Numbered from the stretch's first letter, positions 7,882-18,843 are shown. The stretch is DNA of 64,000 nt from Catellatospora sichuanensis (GCF_007483665.1 NZ_VIQO01000033.1:1-64000), one strand, 5' to 3'. Numbers and translations: made by a program. Notes: generated by a model not told the origin, from the sequence alone.

Positions 7882-9288
7882 ATGCCCACCCAGACCGAGG
7901 CACCAGCCGCAGCCACCGCCAAGGAGCTGCGGTTTCCCCCCGACTTCTGGTGGGGTGCGGCGACCGCCGCGTACCAGATCGAAGGCGCCGTGGCGGAGGA
8001 CGGCCGCACCCCGTCGATCTGGGACACCTTCTGCGCCACCCCGGGCCTGGTGGCCGAGGGCCACACCGGCGACGTCGCCGCGGACCACTACCACCGCTAC
8101 CGCGAGGACGTCTCGCTGATGCGCGAGATCGGGCTGTCCGCGTACCGGTTCTCGGTGTCCTGGCCACGCGTGCAGCCGGGCGGGCGCTCCGGGGAGAACC
8201 CGGCCGGCATCGCCTTCTACGACCGGCTCGTCGACGAGCTGCTGGCCGCCGGGATCAAACCCGCGGCCACCCTCTACCACTGGGACCTGCCGCAGCACCT
8301 GGAGGACCGCGGCGGCTGGACCGCCCGCGACACCGCGCTGCGCTTCGCCGACTACGCCGCCGTCGTCGCCGCGCGCCTCGGCGACCGGGTGCAGCTGTGG
8401 TGCACCCTCAACGAGCCGTGGTGCTCGGCGTTCCTGGGCTACGGCGCCGGCTTCCACGCTCCCGGCCGCCGCAACCCCGCCGACGCCCTGGTGGCCACAC
8501 ACCACCTGCTGCTCGGCCATGGCCTGGCGGTGCAGGCGCTGCGCGCCGCGGTGCCGTCGGCGCAGGTGTCGATCGCCCTCAACCAGGGCGCAGTGCGCTC
8601 GCTCACCGAATCGGCCGCCGACCGCGACGCCGCCCGGCGCATCGACGGCCTGCTCAACCGCATCTACCTCGACCCGATCATGACGGGGACGTACCCGGCC
8701 GACGTCATCGCCGACACCGCCGAGGTCAGCGACTGGTCCTTCCTGCGCGACGGCGACCTGGCCGTGATCTCCGCGCCGATCGACGCGCTGGGCGTGAACT
8801 ACTACGCCCCCGACCTGGTCAGCGCCGCGACGACACCGAACGAGGAGCCCTCGGTGTATCCGGCCAGCCAGGACATCACGTTCCACCAGACCCCCGGCCC
8901 GCGCACCGAGATGGGCTGGACCGTCGACCCGACCGGCCTGCGCGACGTGCTGACCACCCTGCACCGCCGGCACCCGGACCTGCCGCTCTACGTCACGGAG
9001 AACGGTGCCGCGTACGACGACAAGGTCGACGCCGACGGCCGGGTCCGCGACGGCGAGCGCATCGCCTACCTGCGCGCACACCTCGCCGCGGCGCACGAGG
9101 CCATGACCGCCGGGGCCGACCTGCGCGGGTATTTCGTGTGGTCGCTGCTGGACAACTTCGAATGGGCGTTCGGCTACGGCAAACGCTTCGGCATCGTCCG
9201 CGTCGACTACGACACCCAGCAGCGCCTGCTGAAGGACAGTGCGCTCTGGTACCGCGATGTGATCAGCGCCGGCGGCATCGCGGCCTGA
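7882..9288 (+). CDS. GH1 beta-glucosidase
   Basis: A 468-residue family 1 glycosidase without signal peptide, so cytoplasmic. Both catalytic glutamates are visible: the acid/base in TLNEPW (Glu178) and the nucleophile in YVTENG (Glu373). N-terminal [19 protein letters not shown] and C-terminal [20 protein letters not shown] are GH1 signatures; length is standard. It would hydrolyse imported beta-linked di- or oligosaccharides to glucose. It is the inward-facing end of the regulon and carries the same operator as the transporter and repressor. The start at 7882 is supported by AAAGGG 6 bp upstream. Specificity (cellobiose, laminaribiose or another) cannot be read from sequence. Confidence 0.95.
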   Translation: MPTQTEAPAAATAKELRFPPDFWWGAATAAYQIEGAVAEDGRTPSIWDTFCATPGLVAEGHTGDVAADHYHRYREDVSLMREIGLSAYRFSVSWPRVQPGGRSGENPAGIAFYDRLVDELLAAGIKPAATLYHWDLPQHLEDRGGWTARDTALRFADYAAVVAARLGDRVQLWCTLNEPWCSAFLGYGAGFHAPGRRNPADALVATHHLLLGHGLAVQALRAAVPSAQVSIALNQGAVRSLTESAADRDAARRIDGLLNRIYLDPIMTGTYPADVIADTAEVSDWSFLRDGDLAVISAPIDALGVNYYAPDLVSAATTPNEEPSVYPASQDITFHQTPGPRTEMGWTVDPTGLRDVLTTLHRRHPDLPLYVTENGAAYDDKVDADGRVRDGERIAYLRAHLAAAHEAMTAGADLRGYFVWSLLDNFEWAFGYGKRFGIVRVDYDTQQRLLKDSALWYRDVISAGGIAA

Positions 9289-9430
9289 CACCGTCCCGGG
9301 GCTGGGACGGTGTCAGCACCGGGCGGCGTCGTCGACCTCTCCGACGACGCCGCCCACAGACCCCCTTGCCGCAACTCGTGAAGACTCGCGCCTTCCGAAG
9401 CGTCCCCGTGCGCGAGTCTTCACGAGTTGC
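9286..9430 (+). terminator. Three consecutive perfect hairpins after the GH1 gene
   Basis: Hairpin 1 has 12-bp arms, 9286-9297 and 9304-9315, and includes the stop codon. Hairpin 2 has 14-bp arms, 9321-9334 and 9342-9355. Hairpin 3 has 21-bp arms, 9371-9391 and 9410-9430 (GCAACTCGTGAAGACTCGCG and complement). All arms are perfect. This is an unusually strong termination zone in a 277-bp gap that contains no gene. Confidence 0.75.
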
Positions 9431-9565
9431 CGCAGGGGCGGGAGGATGGCCCGCGCGGACGGCACCCGCCTGCCGGTGTGGGCGTCGGGCGGGCGGCCCT
9501 CCGGCGCCGCCTCAATCCGGGCGACCGTTCCCGGCGGGGACGGATGTGATCTAGGCTCACGTGTC

Positions 9566-10828
9566 ATGGCCACCGACGGGACCAACTGGGCCGGCAACGT
9601 CACCTTCAGCGCGGCCCGGCTGCACCGCCCGTCCACGGTGGACGAGCTGCGGGCCGCCGTCGCAGGCGCGCGCCACGTGCGGGCGCTGGGCACCGCGCAC
9701 TCGTTCAACCGCATCGCCGACACGGCCGACGACCTGGTCACTGTCGCCCGGCTGCCACGGGTCGCCGAGCTGGACCGCGAGCGCTCGACGGTCCGGGTCT
9801 CGGCCGGCACCCGCTACGGCGAGCTCGCGCCGTACCTGCACCGCCACGGGTACGCGCTGCACAACCTGGGCTCGCTGCCGCACATCTCGATCGCGGGTGC
9901 GGTCGCCACGGGGACCCACGGTTCCGGCGACCGCAACGGCAATCTGGCCACCGCGGTCCGTGGCATCGAGCTGGTCACCGCCGACGGTGACCTGATCACG
10001 GTCGACGCGGCCGACCTGCCGGGCAGCGTGGTGTCACTGGGCGCGCTGGGGGTGGTGACCGCGCTGATCCTCGACGTGGTGCCGACCTTCGAGGTGCGCC
10101 AGCACGTCTACGAGGACCTGCCGCGCGCCGCGCTGGAGGAGCACTTCGACGAGGTGTTCGGGGCGGCGTACAGCGTCAGCCTGTTCACCCGCTGGCGCGG
10201 GCCCGACGTCGAACAGGTGTGGCTCAAGCAGCGCGCCGACGCCTCACCCGTCAGCGGGGACCTGTTCGGGGCGCGGCCCGCCGACGGCCCCCGTCACCCC
10301 ATCGTCACCATGTCGCCGGTGCACTGCACGGCGCAGCAGGGGGTGCCGGGCCCGTGGCACGAGCGGCTGCCGCACTTCCGGCTCGACTTCACCCCGAGCG
10401 CCGGCGACGAACTGCAGTCGGAGTACTTCGTGCCGCGCTCCCGGGCGCTGGAGGCGTTCGCCGCGCTGGATGGGATCGCCGACCGGATCGCGCTGGTGGT
10501 ACAGGTGTCCGAGGTCCGCAGCATCGCCGCGGACGAGCTGTGGCTCAGCCCGGCGCACGGCCGGGACAGCATCGCGTTCCACTTCACCTGGATCGCCGAC
10601 GAGGCCGCGGTCGCTCCGGTGGTCGGCGCCGTCGAGGACCGCCTGGTCCCGCTGGGCGCACGGCCGCACTGGGGCAAGGTCTTCGGCGTCGCACCCGGCC
10701 TGGTACGCGCCCAGTACCCGCGCCTGGCCGACTTCACCGCCCTGGCCGCCCGGCTGGATCCCGCCGGCAAGTTCCGCAACCGCTTCCTCGACCGCTACCT
10801 GCCGCCCGCCGCTCCACCCACCCGTTGA
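9566..10828 (+). CDS. aldO: FAD-linked alditol oxidase
   Basis: A 420-residue VAO-family flavoprotein that closely follows Streptomyces alditol oxidase AldO along its length (NWAGN start, PHISIAGAVATGTHGSG FAD-binding block, CT.Q.GVPGPWHERLPHFR, RPHWGKVF, LDPAGKF.N.F end). His45 in GTAHSFN is the expected covalent flavin attachment site. AldO oxidises the terminal hydroxyl of xylitol or sorbitol with oxygen, giving an aldose and H2O2. I chose ATG 9566: no Shine-Dalgarno is present, but TAGGCT at 9552-9557 fits a -10 for a leaderless transcript, and homology begins at this codon. It stands alone on the plus strand, followed by a palindromic element. Confidence 0.9.
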   Translation: MATDGTNWAGNVTFSAARLHRPSTVDELRAAVAGARHVRALGTAHSFNRIADTADDLVTVARLPRVAELDRERSTVRVSAGTRYGELAPYLHRHGYALHNLGSLPHISIAGAVATGTHGSGDRNGNLATAVRGIELVTADGDLITVDAADLPGSVVSLGALGVVTALILDVVPTFEVRQHVYEDLPRAALEEHFDEVFGAAYSVSLFTRWRGPDVEQVWLKQRADASPVSGDLFGARPADGPRHPIVTMSPVHCTAQQGVPGPWHERLPHFRLDFTPSAGDELQSEYFVPRSRALEAFAALDGIADRIALVVQVSEVRSIAADELWLSPAHGRDSIAFHFTWIADEAAVAPVVGAVEDRLVPLGARPHWGKVFGVAPGLVRAQYPRLADFTALAARLDPAGKFRNRFLDRYLPPAAPPTR

Positions 10829-10883
10829 TCATGAATTTGTGGCGGCGACCCGCCGTCGAGCCTGCCCATAAGTTCATGATCGA
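10825..10883. repeat. Palindromic intergenic element (TTGATCATGAA family) between convergent genes
   Basis: The left arm opens TTGATCATGAATTTGTGG (10825-10842) and includes the TGA stop of the upstream gene. The right arm complement opens TCGATCATGAACTTATGG (10866-10883). It shares TGATCATGAA..TT..GG with the element at 2689-2747. It lies between convergent aldO and the sirtuin gene, so a bidirectional terminator is likely. Confidence 0.6.
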
Positions 10884-10898
10884 CGCAGGCGGGCGGGC

Positions 10899-11750
10899 TC
10901 AGGCGAGGGTTTCGGTGAGGCGGCGGCCGGCGAGGCGGTGGACGAGGGTGGGGAGGGCCTGGCCGAGCGGCGCGTCGACGGTGAGGGTGGCCTGGGCGTC
11001 GGAGCGGGTGGTGCCGCGGTTGACGATGGCAACGGGGATGCCGAGTTTGACCGCCCGGATGACGAAGCGGCGGCCGGACATCACCGTCAGGGAAGAGCCC
11101 AGCACGAGCAGCAGACGGGAACGTTCGACGAGGTCGAAGCACTCCTGGACGCGTACGGGCGGCACGGTCTCGCCGAAGAAGACCACGTCGGGTTTGAGCA
11201 GGCCGCCGTCGCAGCCGGCACAGTCGACGGTGCCGAAGCCGGCCAGCTCGTCGTCGCCGAACTCGACGTCGCCGTCGGGGTGCACGGCGGTGATACGGGC
11301 CGAGAAGCCGGGGTTGGCGCGGTGCAGCCGCCGATCCAGCTCGGCGCGCGGCGTGACCTCCCCGCAGCCCAGGCAGATCACCCGGTCCAGGCTGCCGTGC
11401 AGCTCGATCACGCCCTCGGCGCCCGCGGCCTGGTGCAGTCCGTCGACGTTCTGGGTGACGATGCCGGAGAGCAGGCCGTGCCGCTGCAGTGCGGCCACGG
11501 CCTGGTGGCCGGCGTTGGGCGAGGCGCGGGCGATGGTCCGCCAGCCGAGGTGGCTGCGCGCCCAGTAGCGCACGCGGGATTGCGGCTCGCGGGTGAAGGC
11601 CTGGTAGGTCATGGGCGCATGGCGCCGCTGCACCCCGTCCGGCCCGCGGTAGTCGGGGATGCCGGACTCGGTGGACAGCCCGGCGCCGCTGAGCACCGCC
11701 ACGCCGCCTTCGGCCATCATCGCGGCGAGCTCCGCGACGCTCTCGTTCAT
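10899..11750 (-). CDS. Sir2-family NAD-dependent protein deacylase
   Basis: A 283-residue sirtuin. Visible motifs: GAGLSTESGIPDYRG (NAD binding), TQNVDGLHQAAG, the catalytic histidine in ELHGSLD, a four-Cys zinc site (CLGC and CAGC), and LKPDVVFFGE. It removes acyl groups from lysines using NAD, releasing nicotinamide and O-acyl-ADP-ribose. The start is taken as ATG 11750 with AGGG upstream; a GTG three codons earlier is also possible. It is a single-gene unit, divergent from the chitinase gene. Confidence 0.93.
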   Translation of the reverse strand: MNESVAELAAMMAEGGVAVLSGAGLSTESGIPDYRGPDGVQRRHAPMTYQAFTREPQSRVRYWARSHLGWRTIARASPNAGHQAVAALQRHGLLSGIVTQNVDGLHQAAGAEGVIELHGSLDRVICLGCGEVTPRAELDRRLHRANPGFSARITAVHPDGDVEFGDDELAGFGTVDCAGCDGGLLKPDVVFFGETVPPVRVQECFDLVERSRLLLVLGSSLTVMSGRRFVIRAVKLGIPVAIVNRGTTRSDAQATLTVDAPLGQALPTLVHRLAGRRLTETLA

Positions 11751-11807
11751 CGCTTGCACCCTGTCATGCTGCCTTGTCCGGGCAGCCGGTGACCACTGTC
11801 GATCACC

Positions 11808-11862
11808 ATTACGCGAACGCAGCGTAATGAATCATTGAAACCTGTCTTTACTATTAGGTTTC
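11808..11862. promoter_or_regulatory. Two inverted repeats in the sirtuin-chitinase divergent region
   Basis: ATTACGC (11808-11814) pairs with GCGTAAT (11822-11828) across a 7-nt spacer. GAAACCT (11837-11843) pairs with AGGTTTC (11856-11862) across 12 nt, in an AT-rich stretch that probably holds the chitinase promoter. Neither matches a regulator I can name with confidence. Confidence 0.45.
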
Positions 11863-11922
11863 TTTAATTTATGTTGGCGATTACATGAAGTCAGCCTGCA
11901 CCCCCAAGGTAGGTGGTAGCTC

Positions 11923-13662
<1,740 letters not shown>

Positions 13663-13684
13663 CGCGTACCGTCCCACCACATCG

Positions 13685-13721
13685 GAGCGGCAGGCGCCTT
13701 CCCACGGGGCGCCTGCCGCTC
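13685..13721 (+). terminator. Chitinase terminator hairpin
   Basis: Perfect 14-bp arms, 13685-13698 and 13708-13721, start 23 bp after the chitinase stop codon. Confidence 0.75.
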
Positions 13722-13812
13722 TCCCGTCCCCGGTGGACGGACCACCTGGCCGAACGGCTGGCAGCAGCGGTTGCGTACCATCTGCGCAGCCCTTCGTCAC
13801 CAGGAGTAGCCG

Positions 13813-14241
13813 ATGTCCAGCGCGGAATCCCCCACCCCGCTGAAGCGGACCAGCGCGATCGTCACCATCGTGGCCGCCGTCGTCGGCACGGTCCTGGCCT
13901 ACCTGTCGCTGGCCGCCGCGGTGAAGTGGCCGCCGTTCCAGGAGGGGGCGCAGCCCAAGGTCACCGTCTTCCGCGGCGACAACCCCCGCGCGGACAACTG
14001 CTCCGGGTCCGCGTGCGCCTACATCGGCGTGCAGCTGGACGGGTTCGCGCCCGGCAGCACGGTGCACTGCACCTTCGACAGCGCCGACGGCCGCGGCGTC
14101 TTCGGCCTGTACGTCACGAACGTCGACGAGGACGGCAGCCGCCGGGCCACCACCACCAACTACTACGGCAGGCCCGAGGGCTGGGTCAGCGCCACCTGTG
14201 GCGACGCCACGGGCGCCCTGAACCCGTGGGGCGGCTCCTGA
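13813..14241 (+). CDS. Membrane-anchored hypothetical protein
   Basis: 142 residues with no family I recognise. A cytoplasmic N-tail (1-13) leads to one membrane segment (about 14-37), then an extracellular domain of about 100 residues. That domain contains four cysteines (Cys60, 65, 81 and one near 126), which could form two disulfides, and a C-terminal GGS. AGGAG lies 8 bp before the ATG. It stands alone between the chitinase and another membrane-anchored protein. Function unknown. Confidence 0.75.
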   Translation: MSSAESPTPLKRTSAIVTIVAAVVGTVLAYLSLAAAVKWPPFQEGAQPKVTVFRGDNPRADNCSGSACAYIGVQLDGFAPGSTVHCTFDSADGRGVFGLYVTNVDEDGSRRATTTNYYGRPEGWVSATCGDATGALNPWGGS

Positions 14242-14635
14242 CCGACCCCGGCGGGCACCTGGCATCCGCAGCCTGCGGAGCGCCGAGCCGTCTCAACTCT
14301 CGTAGCCGGCGTCCCACGGGTTGGAAGAAACCTCTCCGACCGGCGTGATCTCTGTCACCTGTGGCCGATCCGGTGGAGCACGGTCACGAAAGCGCCGAGC
14401 GGCGGTGAGGGTATGTCCGATCCCCACCGGGCGGCACGTCCGCAAAGGCGGCGAACTGCGCTTACGTTCCCGCGGAGCAACGCGGTCCGACGCCATGCCG
14501 GATCGGTCGCCGTTACACCCCATGGGTGACTGCCGGCCACCTCGACGTCGGCGTGAAGTCGCGACCGGTGGCGCGAGGACTCTACGGTCCTCAGACGTTG
14601 GTTTGAATTCTGCACATCAGGTGAATGGATCACAC
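14242..14635. other. 394-bp stretch without a recognisable gene
   Basis: Short open frames occur on both strands but none has convincing codon pattern, start site or family. The right end is relatively AT-rich (GTTTGAATTC at 14601-14610) and probably carries the promoter of the following gene. I see no strong hairpin. Confidence 0.5.
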
Positions 14636-15511
14636 GTGAGCGACCCCTACGCCCAGCCCCCCGGCCAGCCCGACCCGTACCGCTCGCCGAGCGACCCGTA
14701 CGCCCAGCCGGTCTCGTCCCAGCCCGCCGGCCCGCAGTCCTACGGCGCGCCGGGCCAGCAGCCGTACAGCGGCCAGCCGGCTTACGGTCAGCAGCCCTAC
14801 GGCCAGCCCGGCTACGCGCCGCAGCCGCCGGCCAAGTCCAAGAAGGGCCTCATCATCGGCATCGTCGCCGGCGTTCTGGTGCTGCTGCTGATCCTGTGCG
14901 GGGTCGGCGTGGCGCTGATCGCCAACGCCGCCGACGACGACGACCCGATCAGCCCGACCACGCCGACGCGCAGCTCGGCGCCCGGGACGTCCGCGACGGC
15001 CGCGCCGCCGGGCAACAACAACGCGATCACCGCGGACTCTTCCAGCGATTTCGAAGACGTGTGCCAGGGCGGCTCGATCCTCAATGCGGCCGAGTACGCT
15101 GCCCCGGCCTCGGCCAAGGCGTACGTCTTCGGCAACAGCCCGGCCCGGCCGACCAGCTGGAGCTCCAAGTCCCTCGACTCGCGGGCGTCGTACTACGCGA
15201 AGTCCTCGGAGTACGCGCAGGTGAGTGTCGTCGGCTGCCTGGCCTACGTCGAGGGCAGCGAGGCTTCCGGTAAGAAGTGCGACATCAAGGCCAGCGACGG
15301 GACGAAGCTGACCGTGGACTACATGTCCTCGCGCTACACGCTGACCTTCCACAACGCCAGGACCGGCGAGAAGATCGGCGACGGCGGCACCGTCAACGCG
15401 CCCGCCAACCGCTGCCCGTCCTTCCTGACCTACAGCAAGGAGACGCTGAAGTCGTACGCGTCGCCGGACACCGCCTCGATCAACGCCGCGGTCAAGAAGC
15501 TGCTCTCCTGA
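14636..15511 (+). CDS. Membrane protein with Pro/Gln/Tyr-rich N-terminus and secreted domain
   Basis: About 291 residues from GTG 14636; the open frame extends upstream but without coding character. Residues 1-63 are a low-complexity cytoplasmic tail rich in Pro, Gln, Tyr and Ser (YAQPPGQPDPYR-like repeats). One membrane helix follows (about 67-93), then an Asp-rich patch, a Thr/Ser linker and an extracellular domain with four Cys residues. Such QPY-tailed single-pass proteins are common in actinobacteria and mostly uncharacterised. The start is uncertain because no clear ribosome-binding site is seen. Confidence 0.75.
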   Translation: MSDPYAQPPGQPDPYRSPSDPYAQPVSSQPAGPQSYGAPGQQPYSGQPAYGQQPYGQPGYAPQPPAKSKKGLIIGIVAGVLVLLLILCGVGVALIANAADDDDPISPTTPTRSSAPGTSATAAPPGNNNAITADSSSDFEDVCQGGSILNAAEYAAPASAKAYVFGNSPARPTSWSSKSLDSRASYYAKSSEYAQVSVVGCLAYVEGSEASGKKCDIKASDGTKLTVDYMSSRYTLTFHNARTGEKIGDGGTVNAPANRCPSFLTYSKETLKSYASPDTASINAAVKKLLS

Positions 15512-15528
15512 GCCGTCTCCACACCGCC

Positions 15529-15565
15529 TGGACGGCCGCCTCCCACCCCGGGACGCGGCCGTCCA
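15529..15565. terminator. Bidirectional hairpin between convergent genes
   Basis: Perfect 11-bp arms 15529-15539 and 15555-15565 (TGGACGGCCGC and complement) lie between the plus-strand membrane protein and the minus-strand hydrolase. Confidence 0.65.
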
Positions 15566-15627
15566 CCGTTCCCGCGCCATGTCGCGCGCGTGAGGATGCG
15601 CCGGTGGTGGGCCAACGGGAGACGGCG

Positions 15628-16371
15628 CTATCCGGTGGCGGCGGGCGGGTCGGCCAGGAACGCCAGCAGCAGCGTGTTCATGGCGCCGTCGAGCAGGGCG
15701 ACGCCGTGCTGGTAGGAGTCCGGCAGCACCAGCTTCTTGTGCGGTGAGACCGACAGCCGGTGCAGTTCGCGGGCGGCGTCGGCGAACCGGGCCTCACCGG
15801 CGCCGGCCGCGATGATGACCGGTGCGGACAGCTTCGCCACCGCGGCGCGGGCGTCGGCGTCGTACACGGTCGGCGCGGACAGGCTGGCCACACCGTCCAC
15901 CGGCGGGGTCACGCCCGCCGCCGCGGCCAGGGCGATGGTGCCGCCGCGGGAGGCGCCGACGACGAAGACCCGCTTGGCCCCGGTCGCGCGCAGGTGTGCC
16001 ACCGCCGCCTGCGCGAACTCCACCGCGTCGCGGGAGCTCACGTCCACCGACAGGGCCCGGTGCCCCTGCTCGACCAGCAGCCCGGCGAAGCCCGACCACT
16101 GGCACAGCCCGGCGTCCAACTGGTGCAGCAGCACGACGCCGGTGTCGCCCTGCCCGGTCTGCCACGCGACGGTCAGGTCATGCTTGACGTTCTCGATCAC
16201 GACGAGTTGAGCGCGGTCGGTGACACACGGCGCGTCGGCGTCGTCGAGCACACGCTGGCGTGCCGCCGCGGCCGGATCGGGTGGCGTCTGCGGCTCCCCG
16301 CCGCACGCGCCTGTGCCGATCACCATCGCCGCCAGCGCCACCAGCGCGGCCGTCCTCCACGTTGTTCTCAT
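15628..16371 (-). CDS. Alpha/beta-hydrolase lipoprotein
   Basis: A 247-residue exported lipoprotein. Its signal peptide ends in the lipobox GTGAC (Cys at about 23). An alpha/beta-hydrolase core follows, with the nucleophile elbow GASRGG (about 141-146) and a late His in SYQHG. The arrangement is like dienelactone-hydrolase or carboxylesterase relatives. The likely triad is Ser in GASRGG, an Asp before the last helix and His in the SYQHG segment. GAGG lies 5 bp before the ATG. Substrate unknown. The upstream gene on the same strand is the GlxA-type regulator, 61 bp away, so co-transcription is possible. Confidence 0.82.
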   Translation of the reverse strand: MRTTWRTAALVALAAMVIGTGACGGEPQTPPDPAAAARQRVLDDADAPCVTDRAQLVVIENVKHDLTVAWQTGQGDTGVVLLHQLDAGLCQWSGFAGLLVEQGHRALSVDVSSRDAVEFAQAAVAHLRATGAKRVFVVGASRGGTIALAAAAGVTPPVDGVASLSAPTVYDADARAAVAKLSAPVIIAAGAGEARFADAARELHRLSVSPHKKLVLPDSYQHGVALLDGAMNTLLLAFLADPPAATG

Positions 16372-16432
16372 ACCGGCCTCGACCCGGTGGCCGTACGATC
16401 TCGTGGGGTCCTTTCTTAAAGTTTGCTAACTG

Positions 16433-17407
16433 TTATTTGCCCGGCGCAGACGTCCGGCGGCGGAACGTCTGGCGGTAGGTCTGCGGCGAGATCGAGGTGA
16501 AGCGGCGGAAGTGCTGGCGCATGTTGACCGCCGAGCCGAAACCGGTGCGCAGCGCGATCCGCTCCACCGGCTCGTCGGTGGTCTCGAGCAGCTCCTGCGC
16601 CCGGCGGATGCGCTGCTCGAGAACCCACTGCAGCGGGCTTACCCCGAGGTTGTCGCGGAACCGGCGGGCGAACGTGCGCGGACCCAGGTGCGCCTGCCGG
16701 GCCAGGTCCGCCACGGTCAGCGGCTGGTCGAGCCGGTCGCGGGCCCAGTCCAGCACCAGCGCGATCTCCGAGCGGGCCTCGCCACGCGCCAGCGGGTGGG
16801 CGAACTGCACCTGCCCGCCCTCGCGATGAGGAGGCACCACCATGCGCCGGGCCACCTCGTTGGCCACCGCCGCGCCGAAGTCGTTGCGTACCAGGTGCAG
16901 GCACAGGTCGATGCCGGCACCGGTGCCGGCCGAGGTGAGCACGTCACCCTCGTCGACGTAGAGCACCTCCTGGTCGACCTTCACGTCGGGGAAGCGGTTG
17001 GCGAAGTCGACCATGTTCATCCAGTGCGTCGTGGCCCGTCGACCGTCGAGCAGGCCGGCCGCGGCGAGCACGTACGCGCCGCTGCAGATGGAGGCGATGC
17101 GCGCGCCCCGGGCGTGCGCCTGGCGCACCGCGTCGACGACGGCCGAGGGAGGACCGCACTGCACCATCCGGTTGCAGGCAGGAATGATCACCGTGTCGGC
17201 GTCGGCGAGCCCCTCCAGGCCGTGCCGCGGCTGCACGGTCAGACCGCCGCGCACCGACAGCGGGCCGGGCTCGGCGGCGCACAGGCGCAGCTCGTACCAG
17301 GGATCCACCAGATCGGAGCGGTCGATGCCGAACACTTCGCACGGCACTGCCAGCTCGAACACGGGAATGTCGTCGGTCAGCGCCAGCGCGACCACGTGCC
17401 GCTTCAT
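16433..17407 (-). CDS. GlxA-family transcriptional regulator (DJ-1/PfpI + AraC)
   Basis: 324 residues. The N-terminal 180 or so form a DJ-1/PfpI (class I glutamine amidotransferase-like) domain with the elbow SICSGAY. The C-terminal 100 are an AraC-type double helix-turn-helix (TVADLARQAHLGPRTFARRF and RIALRTGFGSAVNMRQHFRR). Such GlxA-type proteins typically activate metabolic or transport genes. It is divergent from an APC permease, its probable target. TAGGAT (minus strand, 17419-17414) lies 6 nt before the ATG, so the transcript is probably leaderless. Confidence 0.93.
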   Translation of the reverse strand: MKRHVVALALTDDIPVFELAVPCEVFGIDRSDLVDPWYELRLCAAEPGPLSVRGGLTVQPRHGLEGLADADTVIIPACNRMVQCGPPSAVVDAVRQAHARGARIASICSGAYVLAAAGLLDGRRATTHWMNMVDFANRFPDVKVDQEVLYVDEGDVLTSAGTGAGIDLCLHLVRNDFGAAVANEVARRMVVPPHREGGQVQFAHPLARGEARSEIALVLDWARDRLDQPLTVADLARQAHLGPRTFARRFRDNLGVSPLQWVLEQRIRRAQELLETTDEPVERIALRTGFGSAVNMRQHFRRFTSISPQTYRQTFRRRTSAPGK

Positions 17408-17441
17408 GGCAGAATCCTATCGCACGGAGGCATTCCTGCCA
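17407..17441. promoter_or_regulatory. Divergent promoter region with imperfect inverted repeat
   Basis: TGGCAGAAT (17407-17415) and ATTCCTGCCA (17432-17441) form an inverted repeat around the regulator's promoter, in the 71-bp gap shared with the permease gene. It is a candidate site for the GlxA-type regulator. Confidence 0.4.
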
Positions 17442-17478
17442 CTGTTGTGACCACCCCGCACAGGACAGGCTGTAAGGC

Positions 17479-18783
17479 ATGACCGAGACCATCGCCAGGC
17501 CGCAGGCCCCTACCGCAGCCGGCCCTCCGCACGCCGGACGCCTCACCACGGCCCAGGGCGCGGCGCTCTACGTCGGCGCGGTGCTCGGCACCGGCGTCAT
17601 CGCACTGCCCGCGCTGGCCGCCCAGGCCGCCGGACCCGCCTCACTGATCGCCTGGCTGGGACTGGTACTGCTGTCCATCCCGCTGGCCATGACCTTCGCC
17701 GCGCTCGGCGCCCGGCACCCCGACGCGGGCGGCGTCTCCACCTACGTCCGGCTCGCCTTCGGCCCCCGGGCCGCCGGGGCGATCGGCTGGTGCTTCTACT
17801 TCGCGGTGCCCGCCGGGGCCCCCGCCGCCGCCATGTTCGCCGGGGCGTACGTCGAGGCCGCGCTCGGCGGCGGGCAGCGCACCGTGCTGCTCACCGCGGC
17901 CGTGCTGATGATCGCCGTCACCGTCACCAACATCTTCGGCGTCACCGTCTCCGGCCGGGTCCAGCTGGTGCTCGCGGTGCTGCTGGTCGCGCTGCTGCTG
18001 ACCGCCGTGATCAGCGCCGCTCCGCACGGCGACACCGCGAATCTGCGCCCGTTCGCGCCGCACGGCTGGCTCGCCATCGCGCCCGCGGCCGCACTGCTGG
18101 TGTGGAGCTTCGCCGGCTGGGAGGCGATCACGCACCTGGCTGCGGACTTCCGGCGGCCCGAGCGGGACCTGCCCCGGGCCGCCGCCATCGCGGTCGCGGT
18201 GGTGGGCGTGCTGTACCTGGCCGTGGCCGGTGCGGGCATCCTGGTGCTCGGTCCGGACGCCACCGCGGACGCGCCGCTGGCCCGGCTGCTCGCGATCGGG
18301 CTCGGCGGCCCGGCGAGCGCGCTGGCCGCGGCGGCGGCGCTGCTGCTGACCTTCGGCACCATGAACGCCTACTACGGCAGTGCCGCCAAGCTCGGCGCGG
18401 CACTGGGCCGCGACGGCGCGCTGCCGGCCTGGCTGGCCCGCGGCGCGAGCGCCGGTGACGTGCCTCGGCGCAGCCTCGCCGTCACCTCCGGCCTGTCGGC
18501 GGTGGCCATGGCCGCGGTCGCGCTCACCGGCACCGGGGCGGAGCCGCTGGTGCTGCTGGCCACGGGTGCGTTCGTCGCGGTGTACGCCCTGGGCGCGGCG
18601 TCCGCGCTGCGGCTGCTGCCGCGCGGCTCGGCCGCCCGCAAGCACGCGATGATCGCGCTGATCGCGGTCGTCGGCCTGCTGGCAGCCACCGGCTGGTACC
18701 TGCTCTGGCCCCTGCTCCTGACCGCCGGCGCCCTCCTCTACCACCGCAACCGCCAGCGCCCGGTCCGCGACCGCCACGCGTAG
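17479..18783 (+). CDS. APC-family amino acid permease
   Basis: 434 residues with about 12 membrane segments. The N-terminus carries the APC helix-1 pattern (GAALYVGAVLGTGVIALPALAA), where the GxG break binds the substrate carboxylate. The overall pattern resembles YjeH-like exporters/permeases of the amino acid-polyamine superfamily. Substrate and direction of transport are unknown. It is divergently arranged with the GlxA-type regulator, which may sense the transported compound. Its stop codon lies inside a long palindrome. Confidence 0.88.
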   Translation: MTETIARPQAPTAAGPPHAGRLTTAQGAALYVGAVLGTGVIALPALAAQAAGPASLIAWLGLVLLSIPLAMTFAALGARHPDAGGVSTYVRLAFGPRAAGAIGWCFYFAVPAGAPAAAMFAGAYVEAALGGGQRTVLLTAAVLMIAVTVTNIFGVTVSGRVQLVLAVLLVALLLTAVISAAPHGDTANLRPFAPHGWLAIAPAAALLVWSFAGWEAITHLAADFRRPERDLPRAAAIAVAVVGVLYLAVAGAGILVLGPDATADAPLARLLAIGLGGPASALAAAAALLLTFGTMNAYYGSAAKLGAALGRDGALPAWLARGASAGDVPRRSLAVTSGLSAVAMAAVALTGTGAEPLVLLATGAFVAVYALGAASALRLLPRGSAARKHAMIALIAVVGLLAATGWYLLWPLLLTAGALLYHRNRQRPVRDRHA

Positions 18784-18843
18784 ACGATGGCCTATCTCAT
18801 CGAGAATGATGCACATTTTCTCGATGAAATAGGCCATCGTCTA
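18781..18843. repeat. Palindromic intergenic element (GGCCTAT-TCATCGA family)
   Basis: Arms 18781-18806 and 18818-18843 match at 25 of 26 positions around a short loop; the left arm opens TAGACGATGGCCTATCTCAT. It includes the permease stop codon and separates convergent genes. The element at 43185-43243 is a relative. Confidence 0.75.

Noticed and set aside
14293-14633. Small minus-strand frames in the gap before 14636
   Set aside because: No plausible start, no conserved pattern, and inconsistent codon bias.
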